Assembly (NCBI RefSeq): GCF_964340395.1
Contig: NC_135562.1
Location: 19,075,626 to 19,139,625 of the forward strand
Length of the DNA: 64,000 nucleotides
Origin: Glandiceps talaboti
Taxonomy: Eukaryota; Hemichordata; Enteropneusta; Spengelidae
Direction of reading: 5' to 3'
The notes under the pieces were generated by a model. It was given only the letters and a program-made list of their open reading frames with translations, searched no databases and was not told the origin of the DNA. The translations under genes and the position numbers were made by a program. Each line of letters starts with the position of its first letter. Position 1 is the stretch's first letter. This document shows, piece after piece, positions 62,028-64,000 of this stretch.

Positions 62028-64000
62028 CATACATACACATGTATTACCTATCTACCACTCTAGTTATAGAACATGTTATGTAAAGGCTTGGCTGTTTCAC
62101 AATCAATGCTTCACTTATTTTGCACTTTGAGGCAAAAGTGAACTTGAAGGTTTCATAATTGTAATCTTCATAGATACTTGATAAAAGAAGTTAATGTAAA
62201 TTGTCAGTATGAACTTGTCAGAAGGGATTAATACACTTTCTAGTTTGGACACTACATGTTATTGACACTACAAATCACCACATCTCATCACATTCCAGTT
62301 TCTATCATACACTAGGTATGACCACCTAAAGTTCTCAACATACCGGTGACTTAACGACACATGCAATATTAATGCCCCTATACCAATGTTACGGGCCCGG
62401 TCCATTTTGATGTGACATGGGAAACTCGTTTAAAACTTACATTACGTTAGCTTTTCTAAGCTTGTGAATATTACCTCAAAGGCTACGAATAACTAAACAT
62501 TGCCTTAATAGAAACCAAAAACAACCTCCAGATCTGCCAAGAGGAAGACCCAAATGACTCCCTCACCACAGAGGTCACTCGTACATTCAACCAACAATCA
62601 GATGCACCAAAACCTTTACTGTCATAATGGTAATACATTTTTCTTAAATATCTTCACTCAATGCTAATGAGATGATGACGTCTTTTAAAGATGTGAAATG
62701 TTTGCCAAGATATTCTGAAATTGCCTTAAAACTCCAGATCTCCCCAACCAATGGTACTACCATTAGATGTGCTGACCTTTATTGTAATGATGCTATTTAA
62801 CGTTTTAAAGAACATATTTCAGAATTATGTAAGTTATGATAAAGAAAAGTTTCTGATACTTGATGTTGCTGTCTTGTAAAGCTTGGAGGTTATTGCTGGA
62901 AAAGGTCTGAATATCATAGATTTGGCTTTACAGGTATAAAAAAACTCCATGGCGTCTAAGGGAGACGACTAGGACCCCCACATGAGGTGAACCCATCCCA
63001 ACCCCAACCGTGATTTTTTATAGTGATGGGTATAGAAAAAAAAACATATCTAGTATACCCCCATGAGTATCTGTTTATTTGCTGGTTTATTAAATTATTT
63101 TATTTGTCCTTATACTTGTCGTTCGTTTGCTTGTTCATTTGTCATTTATTTGATAGTTTATTTATTTGTTTGTTTGTTTGTTTGTTTGTTTGTTTGTTTG
63201 TTTGTTTGTTTTGTTTGTCACACGGTTCCTGAGTCCCATGTGAACATACCAGTAATCATTGTGACTTGATGTGTAAATTCAGTGTTGTTATGTTCTGTTG
63301 GTTTTCAATAAAAGTATTTTTCTGACTTAAAATGTTTTCTGTTTTTATTTATAATTCAGTAGTATATTGGTACGTTGTTTGAAAGTAGAAGTATACTGTA
63401 TATGAGTCTGAAAGGTCAGTTAAGTTAGATGGGGGGGGGGGTCGGTGACCTAACTTAAGCAATTAAGTTAGATATATTATATTGAACTTTTGATGTTGCC
63501 CCTAAGGTGGTCATACTGAGTGTATAATAAAAAATGATTTGTAGTGTCAATAACATGTAGTGTCCAAAATAGAAAGTGTATTAATCCCTTCTGACAAGTT
63601 CATAGTGACGAGTAGGGAACATTGACATTGACGAGTAGGGAACATTCTTACGGAAGAAAAAATGAAATACCTTTGTCATGCTATCTTCATTTAGATAATG
63701 GTTATAATGATTGCCATCAATGCTATAGGCAAGTGTAAAGGATATAATAGTGAAGGTAACTATAACCGGTTCTTCCATTTGTACAGGGAACGACGACACA
63801 CCACTGACAGTCATCGTTTTAGCAAGATGTACTTCTAGGAATACTGGGCTGTGTACATATAGGTAGGCGAACCATTTAATACACCCAATGATCTTATGAA
63901 TAGTGTTGTCACCCAGTGGTTCCATGTTTACGTAGTGGTGTGGATGTATTGGTGACATACCTACTATCATGTCTGTCATTACTAGAGGTGGCGTGTTTAC
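20269..64000 (-). CDS. Gene B: lectin-ectodomain LGR-type 7TM receptor (GRL101/RXFP-like), 3'-complete
   Basis: Twenty-four exons can be read on the minus strand with matching phases. Order: F5/8C (two exons), PAN, CUB, C-type lectin (three exons), linker, seven LDLa-type modules, LRR N-cap, five LRRs, 7TM, kinase-like tail exon, repeat-rich tail exon with stop. LDLa plus LRR plus 7TM is the layout of snail GRL101 and relaxin-family receptors. The lectin, CUB, PAN and F5/8C modules in front are unusual. The product should be a plasma-membrane receptor signalling through a G protein or through its tail. The 5' end lies beyond the window; by analogy with gene A it may add signal peptide, trefoil, kringle and Link modules. 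Gene B introns are much larger than those of gene A because of inserted elements. Confidence 0.85.
21028..22635. other. Intron between tail exons, with Helentron-like copy 4
   Basis: About 21160-21725 is an inverted copy of the Helentron-like repeat with CCTCCCCCGTAATGGGAGG and a (GTTT)n array. The remaining sequence (21.9-22.6 kb) has no recognised exon. A kinase activation-segment exon of phase 0-0 was looked for here and not found. Confidence 0.55.
21198..21264. repeat. (GTTT)n microsatellite
   Basis: GTTT array ending in TCTG/TCCG units, at the end of Helentron-like copy 4. Confidence 0.97.
22636..22892 (-). CDS. Gene B: cytoplasmic kinase-like exon
   Basis: Follows the 7TM exon with matching phase 1 and ends in phase 0 at a GTAAGT donor. 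The segment [13 protein letters not shown] resembles a kinase alpha-C/beta-4 region, [10 protein letters not shown] a beta-5 strand, and [14 protein letters not shown] an alpha-E helix. [11 protein letters not shown] sits where kinases have H-R-D-x-x-x-x-N-x-L-V. The catalytic-loop Asn is His. No glycine loop, beta-3 lysine or DFG is seen, so this would be a pseudokinase or a reduced kinase fold. The assignment is by pattern, and a missed exon before 21027 could supply more of the domain. Confidence 0.6.
23270..23800 (-). mobile_element. Penelope-like element remnant (RT C-terminus to linker)
   Basis: Minus-strand pieces in shifting frames. [18 protein letters not shown] resembles the 'I-x-x-A-L-x-x-C-G-Y-P-x-W' segment, and [14 protein letters not shown] then [17 protein letters not shown] resembles the 'P-Y-V-x-G-x-S-E-x-L...K-P-x-x-T-L' linker of Penelope proteins. 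Stops and frameshifts show decay. It sits in the intron after the 7TM exon. Confidence 0.6.
23801..24271. other. Intron sequence after 7TM exon, nothing recognised
   Basis: No long frame or repeat seen. May be further decayed Penelope sequence. Confidence 0.5.
24272..25305 (-). CDS. Gene B: LGR-type seven-transmembrane domain
   Basis: A single exon of about 345 codons. It opens with the LGR hinge ([13 protein letters not shown]...[15 protein letters not shown]), then seven hydrophobic segments (TM1 near [18 protein letters not shown]7 near [16 protein letters not shown]). The NPxxY motif is present as NPPIY. The conserved D/E-R-Y/W at the end of TM3 is IRC (MSFIRCLVL), so the arginine is kept but the acidic partner is missing. 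Family: rhodopsin-type LGR, closest in layout to GRL101/relaxin receptors. The exon ends in phase 1 at G|GTATTT and joins the tail exon, so no ordinary short C-terminus is used. Confidence 0.93.
25470..26015. repeat. Compound microsatellite: GA, GAAA, GACA, TCTG, TCCG, CCCG, GTCG blocks
   Basis: At least seven adjacent simple repeats in about 550 bases, in the 780-base intron between LRR 5 and the 7TM exon. The GACA block (25618-25648) and the TCTG block (25714-25803) are inverse complements able to form a hairpin. They give rise to several spurious open frames. Confidence 0.95.
26083..26154 (-). CDS. Gene B: LRR 5
   Basis: [20 protein letters not shown] then SLQAL, 72-base phase 2-2 exon, followed directly in phase by the hinge of the 7TM exon. 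Confidence 0.92.
26160..28250. other. Intron between LRR 4 and LRR 5
   Basis: GC-richer stretch at about 26.86-27.12 kb with small hairpins (GCGAACGAAGTTCGC). A 27.62-27.8 kb segment with TGCATGCTGGGAA and CTCTAGAGGGCGCC is probably an old MITE-like repeat. No exon of the 72-base LRR type found. Confidence 0.5.
28259..28330 (-). CDS. Gene B: LRR 4
   Basis: [20 protein letters not shown] then QLTIL, 72-base phase 2-2 exon. Confidence 0.92.
28618..28815. repeat. (ATC)n trinucleotide microsatellite
   Basis: Long ATC/GTC array in the LRR 3-LRR 4 intron. It creates poly-Asp, poly-His and poly-Ser shadow frames that are not genes. Confidence 0.97.
28941..29012 (-). CDS. Gene B: LRR 3
   Basis: [20 protein letters not shown] then KLQFL, 72-base phase 2-2 exon. 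The acceptor at 29013 was chosen because it alone keeps the frame and repeat length. Confidence 0.88.
29265..29336 (-). CDS. Gene B: LRR 2
   Basis: [20 protein letters not shown] then NLLNL: a textbook 24-residue LRR in one 72-base phase 2-2 exon. Confidence 0.92.
29640..29717 (-). CDS. Gene B: LRR 1 (irregular)
   Basis: A 78-base phase 2-2 exon reading [16 protein letters not shown] then SLFYWMRDL. Hydrophobic spacing fits a leucine-rich repeat but the N-x-L core is weak. The other LRR exons are exactly 72 bases. Confidence 0.65.
29718..30205. other. Intron between LRR cap and LRR 1
   Basis: AT-rich, nothing recognised. Confidence 0.6.
30206..30308 (-). CDS. Gene B: LRR N-terminal cap
   Basis: [17 protein letters not shown] is the C-P-x-x-C-x-C...V-x-C cap of extracellular LRR proteins. 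This exon switches the phase from 1 to 2, setting up the LRR exon series. Confidence 0.87.
30641..30775. repeat. (CATA)n microsatellite
   Basis: Tetranucleotide array 50 bases from the LDLa 7 donor. Confidence 0.97.
30823..30942 (-). CDS. Gene B: LDLa module 7
   Basis: [20 protein letters not shown] then [17 protein letters not shown]. Last LDLa before the LRR cap, the position equivalent to the single LDLa of relaxin receptors that is needed for their signalling. Phase 1-1. Confidence 0.88.
31102..31224 (-). CDS. Gene B: LDLa module 6
   Basis: [20 protein letters not shown] then [18 protein letters not shown]. Six cysteines; the cage reads R-K-E-D-E. Phase 1-1. Confidence 0.88.
31465..34409 (-). 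mobile_element. 5'-truncated LINE with (ATT)n tail and target-site duplication
   Basis: The minus-strand element ends in an AAT-type tail (31472-31503 on the plus strand) and is truncated inside its endonuclease near 34402. TATAAAT occurs at both borders (31465-31471 and 34403-34409), consistent with a 7-base target-site duplication. It lies in the intron between LDLa 5 and LDLa 6 and is recent, since the frame is intact. Confidence 0.8.
31778..34399 (-). CDS. LINE ORF2: endonuclease-reverse transcriptase (5' truncated)
   Basis: An uninterrupted frame of 873 codons. Residues ~1-160 are the C-terminal part of an APE-type endonuclease ([10 protein letters not shown] near 75, HTLDLLITR near 115, NSDHDLV near 140); its N-terminal catalytic residues are lost. 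The reverse transcriptase core lies near residues 420-690: [48 protein letters not shown] and catalytic YADD in [11 protein letters not shown]. The C-terminal region ([36 protein letters not shown]) is typical of CR1/L2-group LINEs. The first Met is not a native start. It may be expressed only if read through from the host intron. Confidence 0.9.
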   Translation of the reverse strand: MIARSNLQVIETRSATFQSFEAIDITFKSGSQLLHIIAIYRPPKSPKNKATINDFITEFSTLLETSIPSPGHLVIAGDFNIHVDDTSSPDTVKFVSLLQSMGLQQHVQGSTHKIGHTLDLLITRTSDQIIHSVKIGHLMNSDHDLVQFGLSVQRPSHNKTKILRRNFKTINVDDLRDKVTSKLVDYPCNADVECLSKFFHDGITEVLDNLAPVTEKTVIDKVRARWYCEELLLLRKQVRRLETKWCRTKLEIDRQNFAAKRHEYFRKCDELKETYHRTRIQEADSKKLFKIIAEMSNTKATNSNTLPSDIPLVEIPTQFINYFENKVLKLREGLGTPCTDPNDNLPTHTFTHFRLVSPDDVTSTVLRSPLKTCDLDPLSTNYVKKFINTLAPFLTHFFNTSLSSGTVPSHFKTAIIRPLIKKPDLNKNIFKNYRPVSNLSFLSKVLERIVASQLNGYLSKYKLFTKCQSAYRANHSTETALVRVHNDIMLALNEKKDVVLVMLDLSAAFDTIDHEVLLHRLEFRFGITGTALSWFKSYLLNRSQRVVVNSCTSPNSRMKYGVPQGSVLGPLLFTLYTAPLEDIILAHDLDYMMYADDSEIYVTCNTPSDIVVSLESCVKEIRSWMKCNLLALNDDKTEVVQFSSRLKSNAIELASLRVGDLNITPSVSVRNLGVTLSSDGFMSNHISQICRNGFFALSRIGKIRRLLDKATTEKLIHAFVTSRLDYCNSLLHGISKDQLARIQSIQNAAARLVSRTRKFDHITPILVDLHWLPIDARIKFKVLLLTYKIVHGIAPLYLKDLIELYVPARDLRSLNTLRLVPPRGKFNRMYGQRAFSVCAPALWNLLPLEIRTAETVDCFKRHLKTHLFVQYFC
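34775..34915 (-). CDS. Gene B: LDLa-like module 5 (divergent)
   Basis: [15 protein letters not shown] follows the LDLa C-x-x-x-x-C...C order, but the end is [10 protein letters not shown] with no D-x-S-D-E cage. Six cysteines are present. Probably a divergent LDLa that no longer binds calcium. Phase 1-1. Confidence 0.7.
35856..36305 (-). CDS. Unrecognised 149-codon frame in intron
   Basis: Starts [14 protein letters not shown] and has a hydrophobic stretch near residues 22-42 ([18 protein letters not shown]), then a basic region ([11 protein letters not shown]) and a cysteine-containing end. No family recognised. It is much longer than expected by chance in this AT-rich stretch and is not a microsatellite product, but could be a repeat fragment or a chance frame. 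Confidence 0.25.
   Translation of the reverse strand: MADDNAHNTVSKYMQTVQTTVSLFVKALTAVIIFSIFKGMLKHPEFHTMYTTLTGRSEVDVPNGWRLFRYTRTGCMPKTMKHVKKKKGVKNICVRHTDWSSLCETWSERSYSNFQCANCLIFKTLYVTTLIVAYGEYSLLKLYCDYPRF
37858..37940. repeat. (TA)n microsatellite
   Basis: AT dinucleotide array. Confidence 0.97.
38094..38216 (-). CDS. Gene B: LDLa module 4
   Basis: [20 protein letters not shown] then [16 protein letters not shown]. The acidic end carries an extra cysteine and insertion, so calcium binding is uncertain. Phase 1-1. Confidence 0.82.
38376..38501 (-). CDS. Gene B: LDLa module 3
   Basis: [20 protein letters not shown] then [10 protein letters not shown]. Six cysteines, calcium motif D-G-T-D-E. 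Phase 1-1. Confidence 0.92.
39066..39182 (-). CDS. Gene B: LDLa module 2
   Basis: [19 protein letters not shown] then [11 protein letters not shown], six cysteines and the D-x-S-D-E calcium motif. Phase 1-1. Confidence 0.92.
39528..39635 (-). CDS. Gene B: LDLa module 1
   Basis: Cysteines in the LDL-receptor class A pattern with the acidic end [11 protein letters not shown], the calcium cage of the family. Phase 1-1 single-exon module. Confidence 0.9.
40003..40070. repeat. (AT)n microsatellite
   Basis: AT run adjoining the 3' end of the minus-strand LINE fragment. Confidence 0.97.
40071..40925 (-). mobile_element. Decayed LINE fragment (RT C-terminal region)
   Basis: Minus-strand frame 40468-40752 reads [20 protein letters not shown] then [16 protein letters not shown], the C-terminal 'Q-K-R-A-L-R-I-I...L...L.L..L..R-R' of CR1/Jockey-type LINEs. 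Upstream pieces continue to about 40925 in other frames. The 3' end contains tandem ~110-base and 57-base duplications. Confidence 0.75.
40921..43095 (+). mobile_element. Decayed LINE fragment (RT domain) with (ATT)n tail
   Basis: Plus-strand pieces: [55 protein letters not shown] (catalytic YADD changed to YAYD), [15 protein letters not shown], then [20 protein letters not shown]. Stops and frameshifts interrupt it, and the catalytic Asp change confirms inactivity. A 21-base tandem repeat (CCATACCTATATACAAAAGGG) lies at about 41230-41305. It ends near a (ATT)n tail at 43083-43095. Confidence 0.8.
43137..43215. repeat. (AT)n microsatellite
   Basis: AT array 45 bases from the linker exon donor. 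Confidence 0.97.
43260..43325 (-). CDS. Gene B: short linker exon
   Basis: Twenty-two codons, phase 1-1, rich in Asn, Gln and Ser ([18 protein letters not shown]). It connects the lectin domain to the LDLa array. No domain. Confidence 0.6.
43662..43792 (-). CDS. Gene B: C-type lectin domain exon 3
   Basis: Joined in phase 2 at the inner AG (GGCAG|ATAC), giving [15 protein letters not shown] and YLCKKP, the C-x-x-x-x...W-x-D-x-x-C...Y-x-C-x end of a C-type lectin domain. The outer AG at 43801 would break the frame. Confidence 0.82.
44440..44521 (-). CDS. Gene B: C-type lectin domain exon 2
   Basis: Short exon [19 protein letters not shown] then ILTDWSTEK: the 'W-x-D-G-S-P...W' loop region. 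No EPN or QPD sugar-specificity motif follows the W-T-D-G-S-P turn. Starts phase 1, ends phase 2. Confidence 0.82.
44775..44978 (-). CDS. Gene B: C-type lectin domain exon 1
   Basis: [33 protein letters not shown] and VTYIG give the first half of the fold. The donor is GC (TTG|GCAAGT), identical to gene A. Phase 1-1. Confidence 0.88.
45039..45141. repeat. (ATGT)n microsatellite, left part
   Basis: Matches the array in the equivalent gene A intron. The element nest begins where it ends. Confidence 0.95.
45143..45988 (+). mobile_element. Probable solo LTR
   Basis: An 846-base unit starts TGTTATGATG and ends ACGTAACA (TG...CA, inverted TGTTA/TAACA), and is flanked by GTAT on both sides. AATAAA occurs near the 3' end (about 45933). 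No internal retrovirus-like coding sequence is attached. Because the target is an ATGT microsatellite, the duplication is weak evidence. Confidence 0.5.
45988..46264. repeat. (ATGT)n-(ATGC)n-(TCTG)n microsatellite
   Basis: Compound array between the solo LTR and the Penelope-like sequence. Confidence 0.95.
46430..46740 (+). mobile_element. Penelope-like element, GIY-YIG part left of Polinton
   Basis: Colinear with 13960-14280: shared landmarks include 'ccagaaatgtgtttt', 'gtcttggcgat/gtcatcttggtgat' and 'gtggaacatctccg'. The second half of the match resumes right of the Polinton at 55156, showing the insertion point. Confidence 0.65.
46741..47045 (+). repeat. Polinton left terminal inverted repeat
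   Basis: Matches the reverse complement of the right end over about 300 bases, with small differences such as CGACAACCCCCC versus CGACAAGCTCCCC and a diverged block near 46915-46930. Confidence 0.9.
47099..47454 (+). pseudogene. Polinton zinc-finger protein (frameshifted)
   Basis: The first frame (to 47332) has several C-x-x-C pairs: [16 protein letters not shown], a C-x-x-C...H-x...H-like region, [18 protein letters not shown]. After the stop, another frame (about 47348-47454) continues with [17 protein letters not shown], suggesting one gene broken by a frameshift. The start at 47099 was chosen because it precedes the first cysteine pair; an in-frame Met lies 11 codons upstream. The role is unknown, likely nucleic-acid binding. 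Confidence 0.5.
47515..48540 (+). pseudogene. Polinton PolB N-terminal region (truncated, broken)
   Basis: The first frame (47515-48099) contains two 2-cysteine-adaptor-like motifs lacking the cysteines: [19 protein letters not shown] and [19 protein letters not shown]. After its stop, pieces continue with [20 protein letters not shown] then ECFRWCH and [11 protein letters not shown], sequence typical of the region before the zinc finger and exonuclease of Polinton PolB proteins. The frame stops there, and no exonuclease or polymerase motifs (YGDTDS etc.) follow anywhere in the element. The polymerase has been deleted. Confidence 0.65.
48608..48948 (+). pseudogene. Small Polinton protein, frameshifted
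   Basis: Frame 48608-48808 ([22 protein letters not shown]) is followed in another frame by [15 protein letters not shown] and [12 protein letters not shown]. Similar short proteins occur in invertebrate Polintons as I remember them. Function not known. Confidence 0.45.
49040..49427 (+). pseudogene. Fragment of a Polinton protein, unrecognised
   Basis: An open frame from about 49100 to 49427 with alternating beta-type sequence ([40 protein letters not shown]). It has no intact start; sequence upstream is out of frame. It could be a piece of a capsid-related protein, but I cannot identify it. Confidence 0.4.
49420..49680 (+). CDS. Small Polinton membrane protein
   Basis: 86 codons overlapping the previous frame by 8 bases (ATGA-type overlap). 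A helical N-terminus ([20 protein letters not shown]) is followed by two hydrophobic stretches rich in Gly, Ala, Pro and Val. The frame ends at the junction with inverted sequence, so the C-terminus may be artificial. Confidence 0.5.
   Translation: MIDRNIKTIHDLIDYLTRVCSAYRRSYKLLSRVNKVILITSGIVPGAGALAVVPAIPVFVSMLAAIPIIITVVNQNLKLTDKVSHF
49676..49727 (-). repeat. Inverted copy of 48653-48705
   Basis: The first ~46 bases after the small membrane gene are the exact reverse complement of codons near the start of the 48608 gene (ACACAAGATCAATTTAACAA...). They join directly to the LINE fragment. Confidence 0.9.
49728..51060 (-). mobile_element. LINE fragment nested in the Polinton
   Basis: Minus-strand pieces: endonuclease C-terminal part ([38 protein letters not shown]) in the frame 50450-51052, then linker frames 50184-50477 and 49897-50187, and the RT start ([20 protein letters not shown] then SNLSFIS) in 49704-49928. 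It is truncated in the endonuclease at one end and in the RT at the other, with no 3' tail, so it did not arise by simple target-primed insertion. Confidence 0.8.
51185..52221 (+). pseudogene. Polinton integrase with chromodomain (one break)
   Basis: The first frame (to 51817) holds the retroviral-type core: QWQADIVDM (first Asp), IQFDESQEF (second Asp, with the usual T-D-x-G changed), and [17 protein letters not shown] (catalytic Glu). After a stop or frameshift at 51817, the second frame (51847-52221) carries an SH3-like part ([20 protein letters not shown]) and a chromodomain ([30 protein letters not shown]). A chromodomain is typical of Polinton integrases. The break makes the copy inactive. 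Confidence 0.85.
52242..52598 (+). CDS. Polinton protein of unknown function
   Basis: 118 codons, 20 bases after the integrase. Charged, with no cysteines until the end and no clear domain ([38 protein letters not shown]). Intact in this copy. Confidence 0.5.
   Translation: MFGEHNITKFLNKYKDVLGFNVELEWDNFRRKNMHILIVNPGGKMKDTSLYQIILSFCKEVEKKNFFKRIEFLDLFPDLEDSKESIFLEEYWVLKLLQDTRNRHIFQDRYGNLVVCFI
52610..53606 (+). pseudogene. Polinton conserved membrane-anchored protein, broken by stop and frameshifts
   Basis: Reads from a Met at 52610 through one in-frame stop (near 52694), [20 protein letters not shown], then in shifted frames [16 protein letters not shown] and [14 protein letters not shown], then [13 protein letters not shown]. 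It ends in a frame with a transmembrane segment ([18 protein letters not shown]). I associate the A-T-T-G-C-x-V-S...F-H-V-Y-F-T-x-R-R-I-L pattern with a widespread element-borne family in invertebrates; function unknown. At least four breaks. Confidence 0.55.
53638..53877 (+). CDS. Small Polinton hydrophobic protein
   Basis: 79 codons: a Gly/Ala/Ile-rich segment ([15 protein letters not shown]), a lysine-rich middle and a second hydrophobic segment ([12 protein letters not shown]). Intact. Probably a membrane or virion-like component; inference only. Confidence 0.55.
   Translation: MTDYTKLIVNGLYDGAVISALTIANSLILDKTMKMAPDSPKTSVSFKKFAYLAIAISGAVLEKDMLEQRNMLPVEPYKG
53918..54010 (+). CDS. Tiny Polinton hydrophobic protein 1
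   Basis: 30 residues ([19 protein letters not shown]...WLFR) with one hydrophobic helix. Its stop overlaps the next start in an ATGA arrangement, which supports both being real genes. Confidence 0.45.
   Translation: MGAAIAMMVGEAVLNATAFVWSWLFRLDKI
54007..54081 (+). CDS. Tiny Polinton hydrophobic protein 2
   Basis: 24 residues with a single transmembrane-like segment ([12 protein letters not shown]) and a basic end. Overlaps the previous frame by four bases. Confidence 0.4.
   Translation: MKLYQYIYLAGGGILLVYLTKRYI
54091..54189 (+). CDS. Tiny Polinton zinc-motif protein
   Basis: 32 residues with [18 protein letters not shown], spacing C-x2-C-x8-C-x3-C. The N-terminus of the next gene has almost the same motif (C-x2-C-x9-C-x3-C followed by G-x(2-3)-Y/F-G), so the two look like a duplicated module. 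Its early stop may reflect truncation. Confidence 0.45.
   Translation: MEVCKLCKRKGVARDCTNICGTLFGKSKLRLL
54194..54658 (+). CDS. VLTF3-like late transcription factor (candidate)
   Basis: 154 codons. A zinc motif near residues 11-29 ([20 protein letters not shown]) is followed by a hydrophilic [15 protein letters not shown] segment, then [17 protein letters not shown] and [20 protein letters not shown]. The end resembles the C-terminal motif of poxvirus-type VLTF3 proteins (R-x-L-N-F...K-L-L...L-G...P-x-L-K...Q...I-x-K...G), known from nucleocytoplasmic viruses and some Polinton-like elements. Similarity is by pattern only. The frame is intact while most neighbours are broken. Confidence 0.5.
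   Translation: MAKMNWYDVIHCNICRRFHIPHDDCKNICGNIYGRFHYFDCCTSFNKPLDASFHEQGKSQNFYDPKNHIKNFSKRYNLNYYLLTTVTRIFLSINKIHAEPTRYRSLNFSVIIKSILLYLGKYQEAAQIPELKTKAFSQNQILKQFGINGIQNII
54843..55155 (-). repeat. Polinton right terminal inverted repeat
   Basis: Inverted partner of the left end. Ends ...TTTTATATACTACT. Confidence 0.9.
55156..55290 (+). mobile_element. Penelope-like element, GIY-YIG part right of Polinton
   Basis: GGTTTCTGGCGATGAACATC and following bases align with 14292-14400 (GGATTCTGGTAATGAAGATC). The coding reading [18 protein letters not shown] parallels EEKILFRLRTLEPN there. Confidence 0.6.
55489..55632. repeat. (TATG)n/(TAGG)n microsatellite, right part
   Basis: Continues the array interrupted at 45141. 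Sequence from about 55640 on again matches the gene A intron (1810 onward). Confidence 0.95.
55860..56288 (-). CDS. Gene B: CUB domain
   Basis: Very close to gene A exon 10: [62 protein letters not shown]. Four CUB cysteines kept. Donor GTAAGA. The preceding intron carries Helentron-like repeats and the following one the Polinton nest. Confidence 0.93.
56385..60100 (+). mobile_element. Helentron-like repeats, copies 5 and 6, with interruption
   Basis: Copy 5 starts at about 56385 ('cctacacacattg'), is interrupted at about 56.6-58.05 kb by unrelated sequence, and ends near 58350 with GACAG-type bases. Copy 6 starts at 58906 (GAATGCCTCCCGTAAGGG) and runs through about six units of roughly 147 bases. 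It ends with a GACA tract and CCTCCCGTACCCTTACGGGAGG-type hairpin (60067-60088). This is the best-preserved copy in the window. Confidence 0.6.
56640..58050. other. Unassigned insert in PAN-CUB intron
   Basis: No coding similarity recognised. It lies inside Helentron-like copy 5 and ends with a GC-richer segment (CGCATTGTGGGTAG, ACCCTCTGGGCCCTCTGG) resembling 27.6-27.8 kb, so it is probably another old element. Confidence 0.4.
60264..60554 (-). CDS. Gene B: PAN/apple-like domain
   Basis: Paralogue of gene A exon 9 with [16 protein letters not shown] and [14 protein letters not shown] retained. The PCNY cysteine of gene A is TFNY here, so one cysteine is lost. Phase 1-1. Confidence 0.65.
61196..61346 (-). 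CDS. Gene B: F5/8C domain, second exon
   Basis: Same length and phases as gene A exon 8. [11 protein letters not shown] and LELYGR are visible. The terminal cysteine of the discoidin disulfide (C in gene A) is an arginine here, and a new cysteine pair (DACCG) appears earlier. The fold may be altered or the copy relaxed. Confidence 0.85.
61995..62035. repeat. (CATATA)n minisatellite
   Basis: About six hexamer units in the F5/8C intron. Confidence 0.95.
62208..63604. mobile_element. 1.4-kb element with ~110-base inverted ends
   Basis: Positions 62208-62330 (TATGAACTTGTCAGAAGGGA...GACACTACATGTTATTGACA) reappear inverted at 63495-63604. The interior has no coding frame and includes a (TTTG)n array (63165-63211). 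It fits a non-autonomous DNA transposon. The family is not recognised and a target duplication is not clear. It is absent from the equivalent 383-base gene A intron. Confidence 0.6.
63671..64000 (-). CDS. Gene B: F5/8C domain, first exon (cut by window edge)
   Basis: Reads [20 protein letters not shown] and [20 protein letters not shown], nearly colinear with gene A exon 7. Donor GTATTT in phase 0. The exon start, including the first cysteine, lies beyond the window. Confidence 0.88.

Overview
The window comes from an invertebrate animal genome, probably a marine bilaterian. It has small exons with consensus splice sites and long introns full of microsatellites. It also carries LINEs, Penelope-like elements, a Polinton/Maverick and a Helentron-like non-autonomous repeat. 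The sequence does not fix the phylum; a lophotrochozoan or a non-vertebrate deuterostome would both fit.

All host coding sequence recognised here is on the minus strand and belongs to two head-to-tail paralogues of one modular receptor. Gene A (signal peptide at 16219, running left off the window) encodes, in order, a signal peptide, P-type trefoil, galactose-binding/F-type-lectin-like domain, kringle, Link-like domain, F5/8-type C domain, PAN-like domain, CUB domain and the first C-type-lectin exon. Gene B (enters from the right, stops at 20269) has the same F5/8C, PAN, CUB and lectin exons. It continues with a complete C-type-lectin domain, a linker, seven LDLa-type modules, an LRR N-cap, five leucine-rich repeats and a rhodopsin-family seven-helix domain. 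This is the LDLa-LRR-7TM layout of GRL101/relaxin-receptor-type LGRs with a long stack of lectin and adhesion modules in front. Its cytoplasmic tail appears to contain a degenerate protein-kinase-like segment with an HGD motif, followed by a proline/glutamine-rich tandem repeat. Exon phases are continuous throughout: 1-1 for extracellular modules, 2-2 for LRR exons.

Region by region: 1-16.2 kb is gene A; its introns hold repeats, including Penelope-derived ends with a complete hammerhead ribozyme motif at 13115-13159 and a GIY-YIG remnant at about 13.95-14.36 kb. 16.3-20.2 kb is intergenic. 20.27-31.2 kb is the 3' half of gene B (tail, 7TM, LRR, last LDLa exons). 31.47-34.4 kb is a 5'-truncated LINE with a long open EN-RT frame. 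34.8-39.6 kb holds more LDLa exons, 40.0-43.1 kb two older LINE fragments, and 43.26-44.98 kb the lectin exons. 45.0-55.6 kb is a nest of mobile elements in one intron: a probable solo LTR, a Penelope-like element, a decayed 8.4-kb Polinton inside its GIY-YIG region, and a LINE fragment inside the Polinton. 55.86-64 kb holds CUB, PAN and F5/8C exons separated by Helentron-like repeats and a 1.4-kb element with inverted ends.

My reading is that gene B is a membrane receptor with a glycan- or protein-binding ectodomain, a 7TM signalling core and an unusual tail. The ligand and pathway cannot be read from sequence. The Polinton is a deletion derivative: integrase, the N-terminal part of the PolB reading frame and several small genes remain, but no polymerase core, major capsid, ATPase or protease gene is recognisable.
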